From Candidatus Thermoflexus tengchongensis (GTDB taxonomy: Bacteria; Chloroflexota; Anaerolineae; Thermoflexales; Thermoflexaceae), in contig JAEVEX010000031.1 of assembly GCA_016842085.1 (NCBI GenBank), positions 1-45,733 on the forward strand: DNA of 45,733 nucleotides, in the 5' to 3' direction. Every line of letters begins with the position of its first letter. Positions within the stretch are counted from its first letter, which is position 1. Below, one piece after another: positions 1 through 9,631 of this stretch. The notes beneath the pieces were generated by a model. That model saw nothing but the letters and a program-made list of their open reading frames with translations. It did no database searches and was not told the origin of the DNA. A program made the translations under genes and the position numbers.

Positions 1-188
1 AGGATGTGCTTAAGATGCACCGCCTGGCAGAGGATGGGGAAGCACTCAGACGCCGTGTCGATGCTTTCCTGGATCAATTCGCCTCCGGCTCTCAGGAGTT
101 GCTCCGGTATGTGGGACTGTTGGGCGATGGCAAACTGGCCCAGGCAATCCATGGCCCATGATTACCGAACTTGATCGTCAAAACTCAT
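1..188 (+). repeat. Left copy of contig-terminal inverted repeat, probable insertion-sequence end
   Basis: The first 188 bases are the reverse complement of the last 187 bases (45547-45733), with at most a one-base length difference near 74. Homology stops at 188. The segment holds the 3' end of an open reading frame (stop at 159-161) followed by 27 bp, as at the end of an insertion sequence. The PhnD-like reading frame begins immediately inside it, so the repeat seems to have interrupted that gene. The element family was not recognised; the IS label is inferred from repetition, position and gene disruption. Confidence 0.7.
3..161 (+). CDS. C-terminal fragment of an unidentified protein, possibly a transposase
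   Basis: An open frame runs in from the window edge and gives 52 residues ending LAQAIHGP before TGA at 159-161. It is rich in Leu, Arg and Asp/Glu and looks helical, but I see no diagnostic catalytic motif. The same coding end is present in inverse orientation at the other end of the window (about 45573-45731, minus strand). A multicopy gene end lying about 27 bp from a sharp homology boundary suggests a transposase, but this is inference; the rest of the gene is outside the window. A one-base difference between the copies near codon 24 would shift the frame in the right copy. Confidence 0.4.
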   Translation, partial: DVLKMHRLAEDGEALRRRVDAFLDQFASGSQELLRYVGLLGDGKLAQAIHGP

Positions 189-190
189 AA

Positions 191-931
191 GAGGACATCC
201 GGATCAACGCTTCGCTGCTTCGATATCTGGAAACCCGGACTGGCCTGCGTTTCCGCTTGCATATTGCCCCCCGCGGGGTGAGTGTGGCCGACGAGATCTG
301 CGATGGAAAGGTGCACTTCGGGATCGTCGGCACGGTGACCTATCTTCAGGCCTACCATCGCTGTGGGGCGCGGATTATCGTGCGCGGTCGCAACCTGGAA
401 GGTCAGGACACCTACCGGGCGGCGATCGTGATTCCGGTGAACAGTCCCATCCGGGACCTGAAGGAGCTCCGGGGTCGATCCTTTGCTTTCGGCGCTCCGA
501 ATTCCACTCAGGGTCACCTCATCCCCCGGCTGATGCTCCAGCAGGCGGGGATTTCGCTGCAGGACCTTCGATCCTATGCGTTCCACGATTCCCATGCTTC
601 CACGGCCAACGCGGTGATCAGCGGCCGTTATGATGCCGGAGGACTTCAGGACACCTTGGCTCTGACCCTTGCCCGTCGTGGGCTGGTTCGGATCCTGGCC
701 ATGTCAGATCCCTACCCCTCCAGCGGGATCATCGTGGCGCCCGGGGTGCCTTCCAGGACCGTGGAGATCGTGCGGGAAGCGTTGCTGGCGCTGGATCCGG
801 TTGGTCGGGATGCCCGCATGCTGTATCACTGGGAGCGCTCTGAGATGCCCCGCGGGTTCATCGTGGCGCGGGATGAAGAATATCAGGCGTTGTATCGGAT
901 TGCTCAGGAAATCGGTTTGCTGGGGCCCTGA
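191..931 (+). CDS. PhnD-like substrate-binding protein, 5'-truncated
   Basis: The frame is open from 191, just after the repeat end, and reads as a periplasmic PhnD/phosphonate-type binding domain ([10 protein letters not shown], then [29 protein letters not shown] and [10 protein letters not shown]). About 247 residues remain. The N-terminus with its signal peptide is missing, and the frame has a TAA at 188-190 contributed by the repeat junction. A TTG at 257 could initiate but lies inside the conserved domain, so it is not a natural start. The stop at 929-931 is one base before the histidine kinase ATG. This suggests translational coupling and a role as the ligand-sensing partner of the kinase rather than as an ABC importer component; no permease or ATPase is adjacent. 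Without its start the copy is probably not functional as assembled. Confidence 0.8.
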   Translation, partial: EDIRINASLLRYLETRTGLRFRLHIAPRGVSVADEICDGKVHFGIVGTVTYLQAYHRCGARIIVRGRNLEGQDTYRAAIVIPVNSPIRDLKELRGRSFAFGAPNSTQGHLIPRLMLQQAGISLQDLRSYAFHDSHASTANAVISGRYDAGGLQDTLALTLARRGLVRILAMSDPYPSSGIIVAPGVPSRTVEIVREALLALDPVGRDARMLYHWERSEMPRGFIVARDEEYQALYRIAQEIGLLGP

Positions 932-932
932 A

Positions 933-3273
933 ATGCCTCGTTTCTGGTTCTGGCTGGATCGATGGTTGCCCAGGCGATTGACCACGCGCCTGATCCTGGC
1001 GCTGGTTGTGATCGTGGTGGCGGCCGGCCTGATTACGGCCGGGGCCGTCCACCTGCTGCTGGCCCGCGCCCTGCGCGCGGAGCTCATCCGCTCCGGGCGA
1101 TCTCTAACCCTGGCCATGGGGGAGAACCTGGCCAACGCCCTGGCCGAGGGAGATCTGGCGACGGTCCAGGAGCTTCTCAACGCGATCGTTCAGGAGAACG
1201 GCGATGTGGTCTATGCCTTCGCCGTCGCCCCCCACATGCCGCTGGTTCACACGTTCCCAAATGGGTTCCCCAGGGATCTGCTCCGGCTGATCCCGGCTCC
1301 TGGGGACCTGCCCGGGGATGGGGTGCTGTTACAGACGGAGTTGGGACGGGTGCGGGATTTCGCCTATCGGCCGCTGGATGGGATTCCTGCGGAAGTGCAT
1401 GTAGGGATCAGCCAGGCGCGCATAGAGGCGCTGCAGGGGCAGGTGACCCGGTTCATCATCGGCCTCACGCTGATTGGCTGTCTGATCGCTGCGGGGATTG
1501 CATATGGGTTCGGGCAGGTGGTGATTCACCCGCTGGTTGAGCTGACCCGCCGGGCCCAACGCCTGGGTCAGGGTTATCTCGATGAACGGGTCCATCTGCC
1601 TCCGGGAGGGGAGATCGGAGATCTCGCGCAGGCGTTCAATCAGATGGCTGACGAGATCCAGCGGGCGATCCGTCAATTGCGGGAATCGGAGGCCGGCTAT
1701 CGGGATCTGTTGAAGGCGGCCAGCACCGTAGGCGAAGGGATCGCCCTGATCGGGGAGGAAGGAGAGGAAGAAGGAAAACTGGTGTTTGTGAACGAGGCCT
1801 TCGCCCACCTGCTGGGGTTTGAACCGGAGGATCTGATCGGGTTGAATGTAGCCAGTATCCTTCCGCCGGATGCCCTGGAGGATGCCCATCGATTATGGGA
1901 GGGGATCCGCAAGGGTCGAGCGGAGCATCCGGCGGAACTTCGGGTGATCGATCGGGATGGGCGGCCGCATGTCCTGGAAACGACAGGGGTCCGCATTGGT
2001 TATCAGGGGCGATGGATGCTGGCCTGGTTTGTCCGGGACATCACCGAACGCAAGGCTCGGGAGGAGGAACTTCGGCGCCGCAACCGGGAGCTCATGGCGC
2101 TAAACGCGGTTGCTTCGGCCGTGAGCGAGCTGATGCCTTCGTCGCGCCTGCTGGAACGGGCGTTGCGTCAGGCCCTGAACGCCCTGGACCTCCAGGTCGG
2201 CTGGATCTTCATCATGGAAGACGGGGGATTGCCCCGGCTGGCTGCCTGGCACGGCCTGATTCCGGGGGAAGACCAGGAGGTCGAGAAGCTGTTCAGCTTC
2301 CCCGAGTGCCGGTGCGGGCAGGTGCTCATCGATGGGAAGCCAGTGATTGTGGGCTCCATGGAATCCCGATGCGCCGTGCGGCGCATACGCTCTGCGCTGG
2401 AGCTCCCCCTGACCTGCCATGCGGCAGTGCCTATCCCGGTTCAGGGACGCATCCAGGGCGTTCTGGCCGTGGCGGCGGAGAACCCCCGGATCTTTGATCA
2501 GGCGGAGATGACGCTGCTGATGACCATCGGCCAGCAAATTGGGATGGCACTGGAGAACGCCCGCCTTTGGGAAGAACTGCGTCGGAAGGAGCAGATCCGC
2601 GGAGAGTTGCTGGCTCGCCTGTTGCGGGCCCAGGAGGAAGAGCGTCTCCGGATCGCCCGGGAGCTCCACGACGGAATAGGCCAATCCATGAGCGCGCTGG
2701 TCTTCGGCCTGAACGCCATCAGCGTGGCCCTCGCCCAGGCCCCGGAGGAGGTTCCCCGTCTTCTGGAGCGTCTGAAGGTTTCCACAAGCGATGCCATCAA
2801 GGAGCTCCAGGATATCATTTACGACCTTCGTCCAACCTTGCTGGACGATCTGGGACTGGTGCAGGCCCTGAAATGGTATGTGCAGGATCGTCTGGAATCA
2901 CGGGGGACGGGTGGTTTTCGAGATCCCGGATGTCCTTCCGCGGTTTTCCCCCGAGATCGAGACTGCGCTGTTTCGCATCGGGCAGGAGGCGATCACGAAC
3001 ATCTGCAAACACGCGGAGGCGACGGAGGTGAGGATCCGCCTGTGGGTTGAGGGAGGATGGGCAGGAATGGAGATCGCAGATAACGGGGTGGGTTTCCGAT
3101 GGTCAGATATGCAGGCGGAGGGAGGACTCCGCCGTGGATGGGGATTGCTGGGGATGCAGGAGCGAGCGGCTCTGCTGGGTGGAAGGCTCACGATTGAGAG
3201 CGCACCCGGCCAGGGAACCCGCTTGTGCGTCCATCTGCCATGGAGGGTGGAAGAATGGGAATCCGGATCCTGA
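933..3273 (+). CDS. NarL-type sensor histidine kinase with a frameshift near 2902-2906
   Basis: Membrane sensor kinase. From ATG 933 the order is TM1 (about residues 18-44), extracytoplasmic loop, TM2 (about 174-193), HAMP (195-247), PAS (252-373), GAF (390-545), HisKA_3 with phospho-acceptor His579 in [10 protein letters not shown], then the ATP-binding domain. The frame used up to about 2900 hits a stop at 3050. The ATPase domain ([28 protein letters not shown]) is in the next frame, ending at 3273. Removing one G from the GGGGG run at 2902-2906 gives an uninterrupted 779-residue kinase, so this is either a sequencing error or a recent lesion. The GAF domain has four Cys (about 459, 461, 480, 495) that could bind metal or sense redox. 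An upstream ATG at 669 lies inside the PhnD-like gene and is rejected. The gene overlaps the regulator by 19 bp. Confidence 0.85.
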
Positions 3274-3893
3274 TTGCCGATGATCATGCCATTGTGCGGG
3301 CAGGCATCCGGGCTTTGCTTCAGCTTCATCCCGACTTTGAGGTGGTGGGGGAGGCAGGGGATGGTCATGAAGCGATCCTTCAGGTGCGCCGCCTGCAGCC
3401 GGATGTGGTTCTGATGGATCTGGCCATGCCGGGCATGGATGGCCTGGCGGCTACCCATGAGATCTGCCGGATATCCCCTCAAACACGGGTTCTCGTTCTC
3501 AGCCAGCATGAAAACCGGGAATATGTGTTGCCTGCTCTCCGGGCGGGCGCAGCGGGATATGTGCTCAAACGGGCGCCTGACGATACGCTGATCCGGGCGA
3601 TCCGGGCTGTCTACGCCGGCGAGACGTACGTGGATCCCCGACTGGCAGAGCTGCTGGTGGAGGAGGTCCGGCGCTCCATCGAGGGATCGGTGGACCCCCT
3701 GGATACTCTGACGGAACGGGAACGGGAAATCCTGATCCTGCTGGCTCAGGGGAAGAGCTATCAGGAGATCGCCCAGACGCTGTTTATTAGCGTGAAGACG
3801 GTCGATTTCCATCGAACCAATCTGATGCGCAAGCTGGGCCTGAAGAACCGGACGGAGCTGGTTCAGTTCGCAATGCGGCGAGGGTTAATTTAA
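3255..3893 (+). CDS. NarL/FixJ-family response regulator
   Basis: 212-residue two-domain regulator. The receiver has the acidic pair in IADDH, phospho-acceptor Asp55 in [13 protein letters not shown], the Thr/Ser-equivalent in VLVLSQHE and Lys in GYVLKRA. The C-terminal LuxR-type helix-turn-helix has [21 protein letters not shown] and [19 protein letters not shown]. It should be phosphorylated by the adjacent HisKA_3 kinase and bind DNA as a dimer. ATG 3255 is chosen because GGAGGGTGG lies just upstream at 3242-3250 and the receiver begins at once. The targets are unknown. It is the last gene of the PhnD-kinase-regulator unit. Confidence 0.92.
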   Translation: MGIRILIADDHAIVRAGIRALLQLHPDFEVVGEAGDGHEAILQVRRLQPDVVLMDLAMPGMDGLAATHEICRISPQTRVLVLSQHENREYVLPALRAGAAGYVLKRAPDDTLIRAIRAVYAGETYVDPRLAELLVEEVRRSIEGSVDPLDTLTEREREILILLAQGKSYQEIAQTLFISVKTVDFHRTNLMRKLGLKNRTELVQFAMRRGLI

Positions 3894-4012
3894 TCCTGTG
3901 AGAGGGGCCATCCGGCCTGCCCGGACATTCAAGCGGAACAGTGCAAGTCTCCTCTTGAAGAGGTCCCGGTGAGCACTGAAGGTGCCCCTGGTCCCCGAAG
4001 ATCTTGATTCCT

Positions 4013-4043
4013 CCCTTCCGGCTCAGGAGGCCACCGGGAAGGG
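4013..4043. terminator. Hairpin between convergent genes
   Basis: CCCTTCCGG (4013-4021) pairs with CCGGGAAGGG (4034-4043) with one bulged G. It lies between the regulator (ending 3893) and mltG (ending 4070), which converge. There is no clear T-run on either strand, so termination is only suggested by position. A smaller palindrome, CCTCTTGAAGAGG, lies at about 3952-3964. Confidence 0.3.
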
Positions 4044-4069
4044 GAATCCTCCCCCAGAACGGTTATGTT

Positions 4070-5221
4070 CTATGGGCAGCGCTGGAAATTCCTCAGGTGC
4101 TCCTCCTGGGTGCGAGCGAACCAGTGGCTGCCGTCCTTTTTGATGCAGTCGGCCATGAAGTAGAAATATTCGGTCTCCGCCGGGTTCAGCACCGCTTCGA
4201 TGGAGGCCAGGCCGGGGTTGGCGATGGGCCCCGGCGGCAGCCCGGGATAGCGATAGGTGTTATAAGGGGAATCCACCTGCAGGTCCTCCAGGGTGAGGGG
4301 GCTCTTCCACCATGTCCTCTGATCCGGCTGATAGCCCAGCGCATACTGGACCGTTGGGTCCGCATCCAGTTTCATCCCGGCCGTTAGACGGTTCAGGTAG
4401 ACGCTGGCGATCAAGGGGCGCTCCTCTGGAAGCACCGCCTCCCGTTCCACGATCGAAGCGAGGGTGATCACCTGATGCAGGGAAAGCCCCCGTGCCCGGG
4501 CGGCGGCGATCTTCTCCGGCGTGACCTTCCGGCCGAAGTTCTCCAGCATGCGCCGGATCATCGCCTCCGCCGTCGCATCTCGGGCCAGCCGGTAGGTGTC
4601 CGGGAACAGATACCCCTCCAGCGTCGCGCCGGGAGGTAGATCCGCCAGGAAGGGGAACTCCGCCCGCCAGCGGAGACCATCGCGGGCGGCTTCCAGGATG
4701 GCCTGGGCGGAAAGATGCGTCTGGGCGGCGATGGCTTCCGCGACCTCCTCCAGGCGCAGACCCTCCCGGATGCGCACCGTCCATTCCGCCTTGCGGCCCG
4801 AGCGAAGGGCTTCGGCGATCTGGGGGATGGTCATGGTTTTGTTCAGCGTGTATTCCCCCGCCTCGATCTCCCGGTCCAGCCCGTAGTAACGCACGTAGGC
4901 CCGGAACAGAAGGGCATCGCGGATCAGGCCGGCCTCCTGAAGCGCCTCCGCGACCTCCATCACGGACTGGCCGGGGTGAATCACAAAGGTCACCGGGGTG
5001 GGATCGGTGCCCGCTGGCTGCTGCAGATCGCCCTGTCGGAGAAGCAGATACAGCCCCAGTCCCCAATCCACGGGGGATCCCCGGAGGACCGGGCCGGAGG
5101 GCAAAGCGTTTCGGTTCAGACGGGGGAGGAGCGCTGCGCCGGTGGCTCCGCAGAAGAAGATGACGGTGCCGATGGCCACCAGCCAGCGCCATGTGGAGCG
5201 GCGAGGACGTTTCCGGGACAT
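4070..5221 (-). CDS. mltG: Endolytic murein transglycosylase MltG (YceG-like)
   Basis: 383 residues. A short basic cytoplasmic tail is followed by one membrane helix (about 12-32), a LysM-like region (VTFVIHPGQSVMEVAEAL, about 77-95) and the YceG catalytic domain. The motif ASIVEREA contains the predicted catalytic Glu259, followed by RPLIASVYLNRL. The enzyme cuts nascent peptidoglycan strands at the membrane and so terminates glycan elongation. It is the last gene of a minus-strand cluster ruvB-ruvX-mltG, 105 bp after ruvX. MltG next to the RuvX family is a common bacterial arrangement. The length is normal. Confidence 0.93.
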   Translation of the reverse strand: MSRKRPRRSTWRWLVAIGTVIFFCGATGAALLPRLNRNALPSGPVLRGSPVDWGLGLYLLLRQGDLQQPAGTDPTPVTFVIHPGQSVMEVAEALQEAGLIRDALLFRAYVRYYGLDREIEAGEYTLNKTMTIPQIAEALRSGRKAEWTVRIREGLRLEEVAEAIAAQTHLSAQAILEAARDGLRWRAEFPFLADLPPGATLEGYLFPDTYRLARDATAEAMIRRMLENFGRKVTPEKIAAARARGLSLHQVITLASIVEREAVLPEERPLIASVYLNRLTAGMKLDADPTVQYALGYQPDQRTWWKSPLTLEDLQVDSPYNTYRYPGLPPGPIANPGLASIEAVLNPAETEYFYFMADCIKKDGSHWFARTQEEHLRNFQRCP

Positions 5222-5326
5222 GGATTTATCCCCTGAACAGGAATTACGCAGTCGACTTCCTCCCGGGAGCTTCCGGAGCCAGGCTGGCCTGCCCCCGGGA
5301 GATGGGTCTTTTCTCCCTCCTGGGAC

Positions 5327-5737
5327 TCAGCGGATCCGTTGCGCCTCCAGGTAATCCTGAAGGATCACGGCCGCCGCCTCCGCATCGATGGGTTCGCGGC
5401 GACGTTGCCCGCGCATGGCGCGGTAAGCTTCCGCCGTGACCGTGGAGAGACGTTCATCCCACAGGACGATGGGGACCGGGAGGCTTCGCGCCAGGGCCTC
5501 GGCTTCCCGGCGGACCCAGCGGGCCTGGGGGCCCTCCTCGCCGGAAAGGCTGCGCGGGAAACCCACCACGATCCGCTCGACCTCGTATTCCGCGATCAGG
5601 CGGCGGAGCGCTTCGATCACAGCTTTCCGGGACGTTCGGGTCAGGATCCTCAGCGGGCGGGCGATCGTCCGGGTCGGATCGCTGATGGCCACGCCGATGC
5701 GCTTCTCCCCCAGATCCAGCGCCATCACCCGGCCCAT
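5327..5737 (-). CDS. ruvX: RuvX/YqgF-family Holliday junction resolvase-like nuclease
   Basis: 136 residues with the RNase H-like fold signature. The N-terminal strand MALDLGEKRIGVAISDP carries the first catalytic Asp, RIVVGFPRSLSGEEG follows, and the acidic WDERLSTVTAE is at the C-terminal active site. Members are implicated in pre-16S rRNA maturation and perhaps in Holliday junction processing. Its start codon overlaps the ruvB stop (TGATG arrangement at 5735-5739), indicating translational coupling. Confidence 0.93.
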   Translation of the reverse strand: MGRVMALDLGEKRIGVAISDPTRTIARPLRILTRTSRKAVIEALRRLIAEYEVERIVVGFPRSLSGEEGPQARWVRREAEALARSLPVPIVLWDERLSTVTAEAYRAMRGQRRREPIDAEAAAVILQDYLEAQRIR

Positions 5738-6834
5738 CAGATGGACTCCAGGGGAAGTGGGGGTTGGGCGGCCTCGCCGGGGTAGGGCAGGCCCAGGTGC
5801 TCATAGGCGCGGCGGGTGAGCACCCGACCGCGCGGCGTGCGGTCGAGGAAGCCCAGCTGCAGCAGATACGGTTCCACCACATCCATAATCGTGTCCGGCT
5901 CCTCGGAGAGGGCCGCGGCCAGCGTCTCCAGCCCCACGGGCCCGCCGCCGAATTTCTCGGCGAGGGTGCGGATCAGCCGCCGGTCCAGCTCATCCAGCCC
6001 CAGGGGATCCACGTCCATCAGCTGGAGCGCCTCGGCGGCCACGGCAGCGGTGATCACCCCATCCGCTCGAACCTGGGCATAGTCCCGAACGCGGCGGAGC
6101 AGGCGAACGGCCACGCGGGGCGTGCCCCGGGCCCGACGGGCGATCTCCCGTACGCCTTCCTCCTCAATCTCCACCCCGAGCACCCGGGCGGCGCGGCGGA
6201 CGATGGTTGCCATCGCCTCCAGATCGTAGAAATCCAGGCGGAAAATAGCGCCGAAGCGGGCACGGAGGGGAGCCGTGAGAAGGGCCAGGCGGGTGGTGGC
6301 GCCGATCACCGTGAACCGGGGGAGGCTCAGGCGAATGCTGCGGGCGGCCGGCCCTTTCCCGATGACGATATCCAGAGCGAAGTCCTCCATCGCCGGGTAG
6401 AGGACCTCCTCCACGGTGCGGGGGAGGCGGTGGATCTCATCGATGAACAGGATCTCGCCGGCCCGCAGGTTGGTGAGGATGGCCGCCAGGTCCCCCGCCC
6501 GCTCGATGGCAGGGCCGGAGGTGATCCGGATGGGCACCCCCATCTCGTTAGCGATGACGATGGCCAGGGTCGTCTTGCCCAGGCCGGGGGGACCGTAGAA
6601 GAGCAGATGATCCAGGGGCTCACCGCGGGCCCGTGCGGCCTCGATCAGGATCCGCAGGTTCTCCTTCACCCGGTCCTGGCCGATGAATTCCTCCAGCCGC
6701 TGGGGCCGGAGGGCCATCTCAATGGCCTGCTCCTCCGGTCGCCCGTGGGGGGAGATAGGGCGCTCCGACCTCCCGGGCTCGGCGGATGGATTTCCAGATG
6801 CTTGCACTTCCAGCGAATCTTTCCGACGCTTCAA
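5737..6834 (-). CDS. ruvB: Holliday junction branch migration ATPase RuvB
   Basis: 365 residues, slightly long because of a roughly 30-residue polar N-terminal extension before [15 protein letters not shown]. The Walker A is [11 protein letters not shown], Walker B is [11 protein letters not shown], sensor 1 is VIGATTR, and a C-terminal winged-helix domain ends in the conserved [18 protein letters not shown]. RuvB hexamers drive branch migration together with RuvA and RuvC, neither of which is in the window. The start shown is the first ATG; an internal Met at MALRPQ would give a more typical length but lacks a better ribosome site. A TATAAT box lies about 31 bp upstream. Confidence 0.95.
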   Translation of the reverse strand: MKRRKDSLEVQASGNPSAEPGRSERPISPHGRPEEQAIEMALRPQRLEEFIGQDRVKENLRILIEAARARGEPLDHLLFYGPPGLGKTTLAIVIANEMGVPIRITSGPAIERAGDLAAILTNLRAGEILFIDEIHRLPRTVEEVLYPAMEDFALDIVIGKGPAARSIRLSLPRFTVIGATTRLALLTAPLRARFGAIFRLDFYDLEAMATIVRRAARVLGVEIEEEGVREIARRARGTPRVAVRLLRRVRDYAQVRADGVITAAVAAEALQLMDVDPLGLDELDRRLIRTLAEKFGGGPVGLETLAAALSEEPDTIMDVVEPYLLQLGFLDRTPRGRVLTRRAYEHLGLPYPGEAAQPPLPLESI

Positions 6835-6864
6835 CCAGCCGCTCCCACTTTGGGATCTATATCG

Positions 6865-6870
6865 ATTATA
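6865..6870 (-). promoter_or_regulatory. Candidate -10 box for ruvB-ruvX-mltG
   Basis: On the minus strand the bases read TATAAT (6870 to 6865), about 31 bp upstream of the ruvB ATG. No good -35 box is seen at 16-18 bp, so the call rests on the -10 match and on position between divergent genes. Confidence 0.4.
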
Positions 6871-6997
6871 CTTCCGTCAGGCAGGGGCCCGGGAGGACCG
6901 ATAAAAGCCGATCGTAACCTGATCCCCTGGTTGGGATTTCGTGGGATCCGGCGTGAACCATCCCTCGCGCTGGATACGGTGCGTGGAGGCGATTCGG

Positions 6998-8500
6998 ATG
7001 CCTGTTCGCAGCCCCGGGTTCTGGCGTTCCATCACACCTGCCCACCTGCTGGCCCTCACGGCGCTGGTGGGGATCTTCGTTTTCGTCAGCACCCATCCCA
7101 TCCGCCCCCACGATTTCTGGTGGCACCTTGCCATCGGGCGTGAGATCCTTCAGACAGGCCATATCCCCACGGTGGACACCTTCTCTTATACCCGGAGCGG
7201 CGCGCCGTATCCGTCCTATGCGATGTTCTGGCTGGCCGACGCGCTGATGTATGGACTCTACGCTCTGGGCGGCCCGGCGCTGATCGTATTCGCTCACAGC
7301 CTGCTCATCACGTCCGCCTATGGGTTGATCCTCTGGGCCGCATGGGAGGCCAGCGGGCCGCGGGCTGCGGCGCTGGGGATCGTTGTTGCCGCCGCCCTGG
7401 GGCTCGACGACTGGAATGTGCGGCCCCAGGCCTTCGCCTTCCTGGCTGGCGCGCTGTTTCTGCGCGGGCTCGCCGGGCTGGAACGCTCGCCGCGCTGGCT
7501 CTGGATTTTCCCCCTGGGGATGGCCCTCTGGGTCAACACCCACGGATCTTTCCCCCTCGGGCTGCTGCTGGTCGGGCTGACGCTGGTGGGGAAAGCGCTC
7601 GAGGGCTGGATCGGGGGGGAACGCGGGATACCCGTGCGCCGTTTCCTTTGGGCCTTCGGGCTGACGGTTCTGGCCACGGGGCTGAACCCGCGGGGGTTCG
7701 GTGTGTATGCGTATCTGATCATGATGGCCCGCAACCCGGTGATCCGGACCATGGTCCCGGAATGGGCCCCGCCGGGCCTGGACCGCCATGGGTTGCTGTT
7801 TTATGCAGCGGTAGCGCTGGTGGGGTTGCTGCTGGCAATCCCCCCACGTCGCCTCTCGCTTCATGATCTCCTGATCACCGCGGCGTTCGCCCTGCTGGGG
7901 TTCCAGACCTCCCGGGGGGTGGTGTGGTTCGGGATGGCGGCGGCGCCGATCCTGGCGGCGCGGATACAGGCCCTCTGGCCGGAACGGCCGGGGCGAACCG
8001 GGATCCCCGTCCTGAACGGATTGTTCCTGGGGCTGCTGGGCGGGATGGCCCTCGCGGCGCTTCCCTGGTTCAAAGCGTGGTGGCCGATGCCCGCTGCCAA
8101 GGCCGGGCTGATCTCGAGGGAAACACCGGTCGCGGCGACAGCGTTCCTGCTTCGGGAACGACCGCCGGGGCCACTGTTCCACGCCCTCTCCTTCGGCAGC
8201 TACCTGATCTGGGCGGCCCATCCCGATTATCCGGTGTTCGTGGACACCCGGCTGGAGCTTTATCCGATGGCGATCTGGGAGGATTACCTCGCGATCAGCG
8301 CCGCGGCCCCGGGCTGGGAGGACCGGCTGGCTCGTTACGGAGTGTGTCTGCTGATGGTAAGCCCGATGGAGCAACCGGCTCTCGTGGAAGCGGTCGCGCG
8401 TTCGCCGCGCTGGCAGCAGGTGTATCAGGATGAAGCGGCCTCCATCTGGATCCGGAGAGGGGATGCATGCGGTGGCCCGTCTGGATTCCGGGCTCCTTAA
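6998..8500 (+). CDS. Polytopic membrane protein, GT-C-like, function unknown
   Basis: About 500 residues with 9-11 hydrophobic segments and a soluble C-terminal tail. The N-terminal loop has the conserved pattern HPIRPHDFWWHLAIGRE, then HIPTVDTFSYT. This acidic loop after the first helix recalls GT-C glycosyltransferases of the mannosyltransferase type. The tail (FVDTRLELYPMAIWEDYLA) is also shared by related proteins of Chloroflexota and Actinobacteria. I chose ATG 6998 because GGAGG is at 6985-6989 and the first membrane helix follows soon; an ATG at 6941 lacks a good site. The substrate is unknown. It is transcribed away from ruvB. Confidence 0.75.
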   Translation: MPVRSPGFWRSITPAHLLALTALVGIFVFVSTHPIRPHDFWWHLAIGREILQTGHIPTVDTFSYTRSGAPYPSYAMFWLADALMYGLYALGGPALIVFAHSLLITSAYGLILWAAWEASGPRAAALGIVVAAALGLDDWNVRPQAFAFLAGALFLRGLAGLERSPRWLWIFPLGMALWVNTHGSFPLGLLLVGLTLVGKALEGWIGGERGIPVRRFLWAFGLTVLATGLNPRGFGVYAYLIMMARNPVIRTMVPEWAPPGLDRHGLLFYAAVALVGLLLAIPPRRLSLHDLLITAAFALLGFQTSRGVVWFGMAAAPILAARIQALWPERPGRTGIPVLNGLFLGLLGGMALAALPWFKAWWPMPAAKAGLISRETPVAATAFLLRERPPGPLFHALSFGSYLIWAAHPDYPVFVDTRLELYPMAIWEDYLAISAAAPGWEDRLARYGVCLLMVSPMEQPALVEAVARSPRWQQVYQDEAASIWIRRGDACGGPSGFRAP

Positions 8501-8570
8501 TACGACAACCGCAGATCGTTGAGCGAAGCCTACCCGTTCCCCGTAGGGCAACTGCTTGCAGTTGCCCTAC
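8499..8570 (+). repeat. Interspersed hairpin repeat, copy A
   Basis: About 72 bp, ending in a perfect stem GTAGGGCAACTGC / GCAGTTGCCCTAC with a TT loop (8543-8570). The preceding arm contains TACGACAACCGC and GATCGTTGAGCG. A second copy in opposite orientation is at 15395-15461. Both are intergenic, as expected of a REP/MITE-like family. The TAA stop of the upstream gene lies at its left edge. Confidence 0.75.
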
Positions 8571-8597
8571 CAAGATTCCTGCGGAAAAAGGAGCGCG

Positions 8598-9401
8598 ATG
8601 AGCTGGGATCCTGTGGAAGTGTTTCGGATGGCGGAGAGGATCCCCTGGATTCGGGATCTCCACCTCTATGAAGAGGTGGGCTCTACCAATGATATCGCCC
8701 GGGATCTGGGGGAAATGGGAGCCCCGGAGGGCGTGGTGGTGCTGGCCGATGCCCAGCGGGCCGGGCGAGGGCGGGCCGGGCGTTCCTGGTGGACCCCGCC
8801 CGGGGTGGCGCTGGCCGTTTCGATCCTGGTGCGCCCACGCCGCCCACCCGGGGATTGGCCGCAGCTGATGATGATCGCGGGGCTGGCCGCTGTGGAAAGC
8901 ATAGAGGCCGTCGGCTGCCCGGCAGGTCTGAAATGGCCCAACGACATCATGATCCCTCCGGATCGGAACCGGGCGACGCCGGCGTCAGCCTGGCGGAAAG
9001 CGGGCGGGATCCTGGTGGAATCGGTCCCCCCCGCCTTCGCTGTGATTGGAATTGGAGTGAATGTGAATACCTCTCTCGAGGCGGCACCTCCTGAACTCGC
9101 GGAGATCCTGGGCAGCATCCGAGAGACCGTTGGGCATGCGATCCCCCGGCTGATGGTGCTGGAAGGCCTGCTGCGGGCCTTCGCCCGCCTGTATACCGAA
9201 TGGAGTGAAGGGGCCAGTATGCTGGAACGCTGGGCGGCTCGCCTGATCATGCTGGGCCAGCCGGTCCGCCTCCATGCGGCTGGAAGGATCTGGGAAGGCC
9301 TTGCTGAGTCCGTAAGCGCCGAGGGGGGACTCTGGTTGCGCCTTCCTGACGGACGTCGGGAATATTTCCTGGCGGGCGATGTCTCCTTGCGCTGGTCATA
9401 A
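8598..9401 (+). CDS. birA: Biotin--[acetyl-CoA-carboxylase] ligase
   Basis: 267 residues. It has the biotin protein ligase core: STNDIAR near the start, the ATP/biotin loop [26 protein letters not shown] and VIGIGVNVN, followed by a small C-terminal SH3-like domain. There is no N-terminal helix-turn-helix, so it is a monofunctional ligase rather than a BirA-type repressor. It transfers biotin to the carrier protein of biotin-dependent carboxylases. ATG 8598 is supported by GGAG just upstream and by the domain boundary; the frame extends upstream only into repeat sequence. Confidence 0.93.
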   Translation: MSWDPVEVFRMAERIPWIRDLHLYEEVGSTNDIARDLGEMGAPEGVVVLADAQRAGRGRAGRSWWTPPGVALAVSILVRPRRPPGDWPQLMMIAGLAAVESIEAVGCPAGLKWPNDIMIPPDRNRATPASAWRKAGGILVESVPPAFAVIGIGVNVNTSLEAAPPELAEILGSIRETVGHAIPRLMVLEGLLRAFARLYTEWSEGASMLERWAARLIMLGQPVRLHAAGRIWEGLAESVSAEGGLWLRLPDGRREYFLAGDVSLRWS

Positions 9402-9408
9402 GAAGCCT

Positions 9409-9453
9409 GTAGGAGCCGCTTCAGCGGCGACACAAGGTCGGGGCGAAAGCCCC
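9409..9453 (+). repeat. REP-like double hairpin
   Basis: Two short stems follow birA: GCCGCT-TC-AGCGGC (9415-9428) and GGGGC-GAAA-GCCCC (9440-9453). The phrase GTAGGAGCCGCTTCAGCGGC resembles the REP-type elements of many bacteria. Only one copy is seen here. It may also stabilise or end the birA transcript. Confidence 0.5.
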
Positions 9454-9631
9454 TCGTGCATATACCATGAAGGATTGGACAGGTGGCGAGCCGCCCTTCA
9501 GGGGAGCGGGAGTTGCGTACGGATTTCCCCTCGTGGTCCTTTGAGCCACAGGGGAGGCTATACCCTTCCCGGATGGGAACCGAACGACGCCAGCTGGCTC
9601 CTCTGGGAAAGCCGGGGGTATCCTGTCACCT

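Noticed and set aside
669-932. Start of the kinase frame inside the PhnD-like gene
   Set aside because: The PhnD-like frame is the real gene here, and the kinase membrane helix follows directly after ATG 933.
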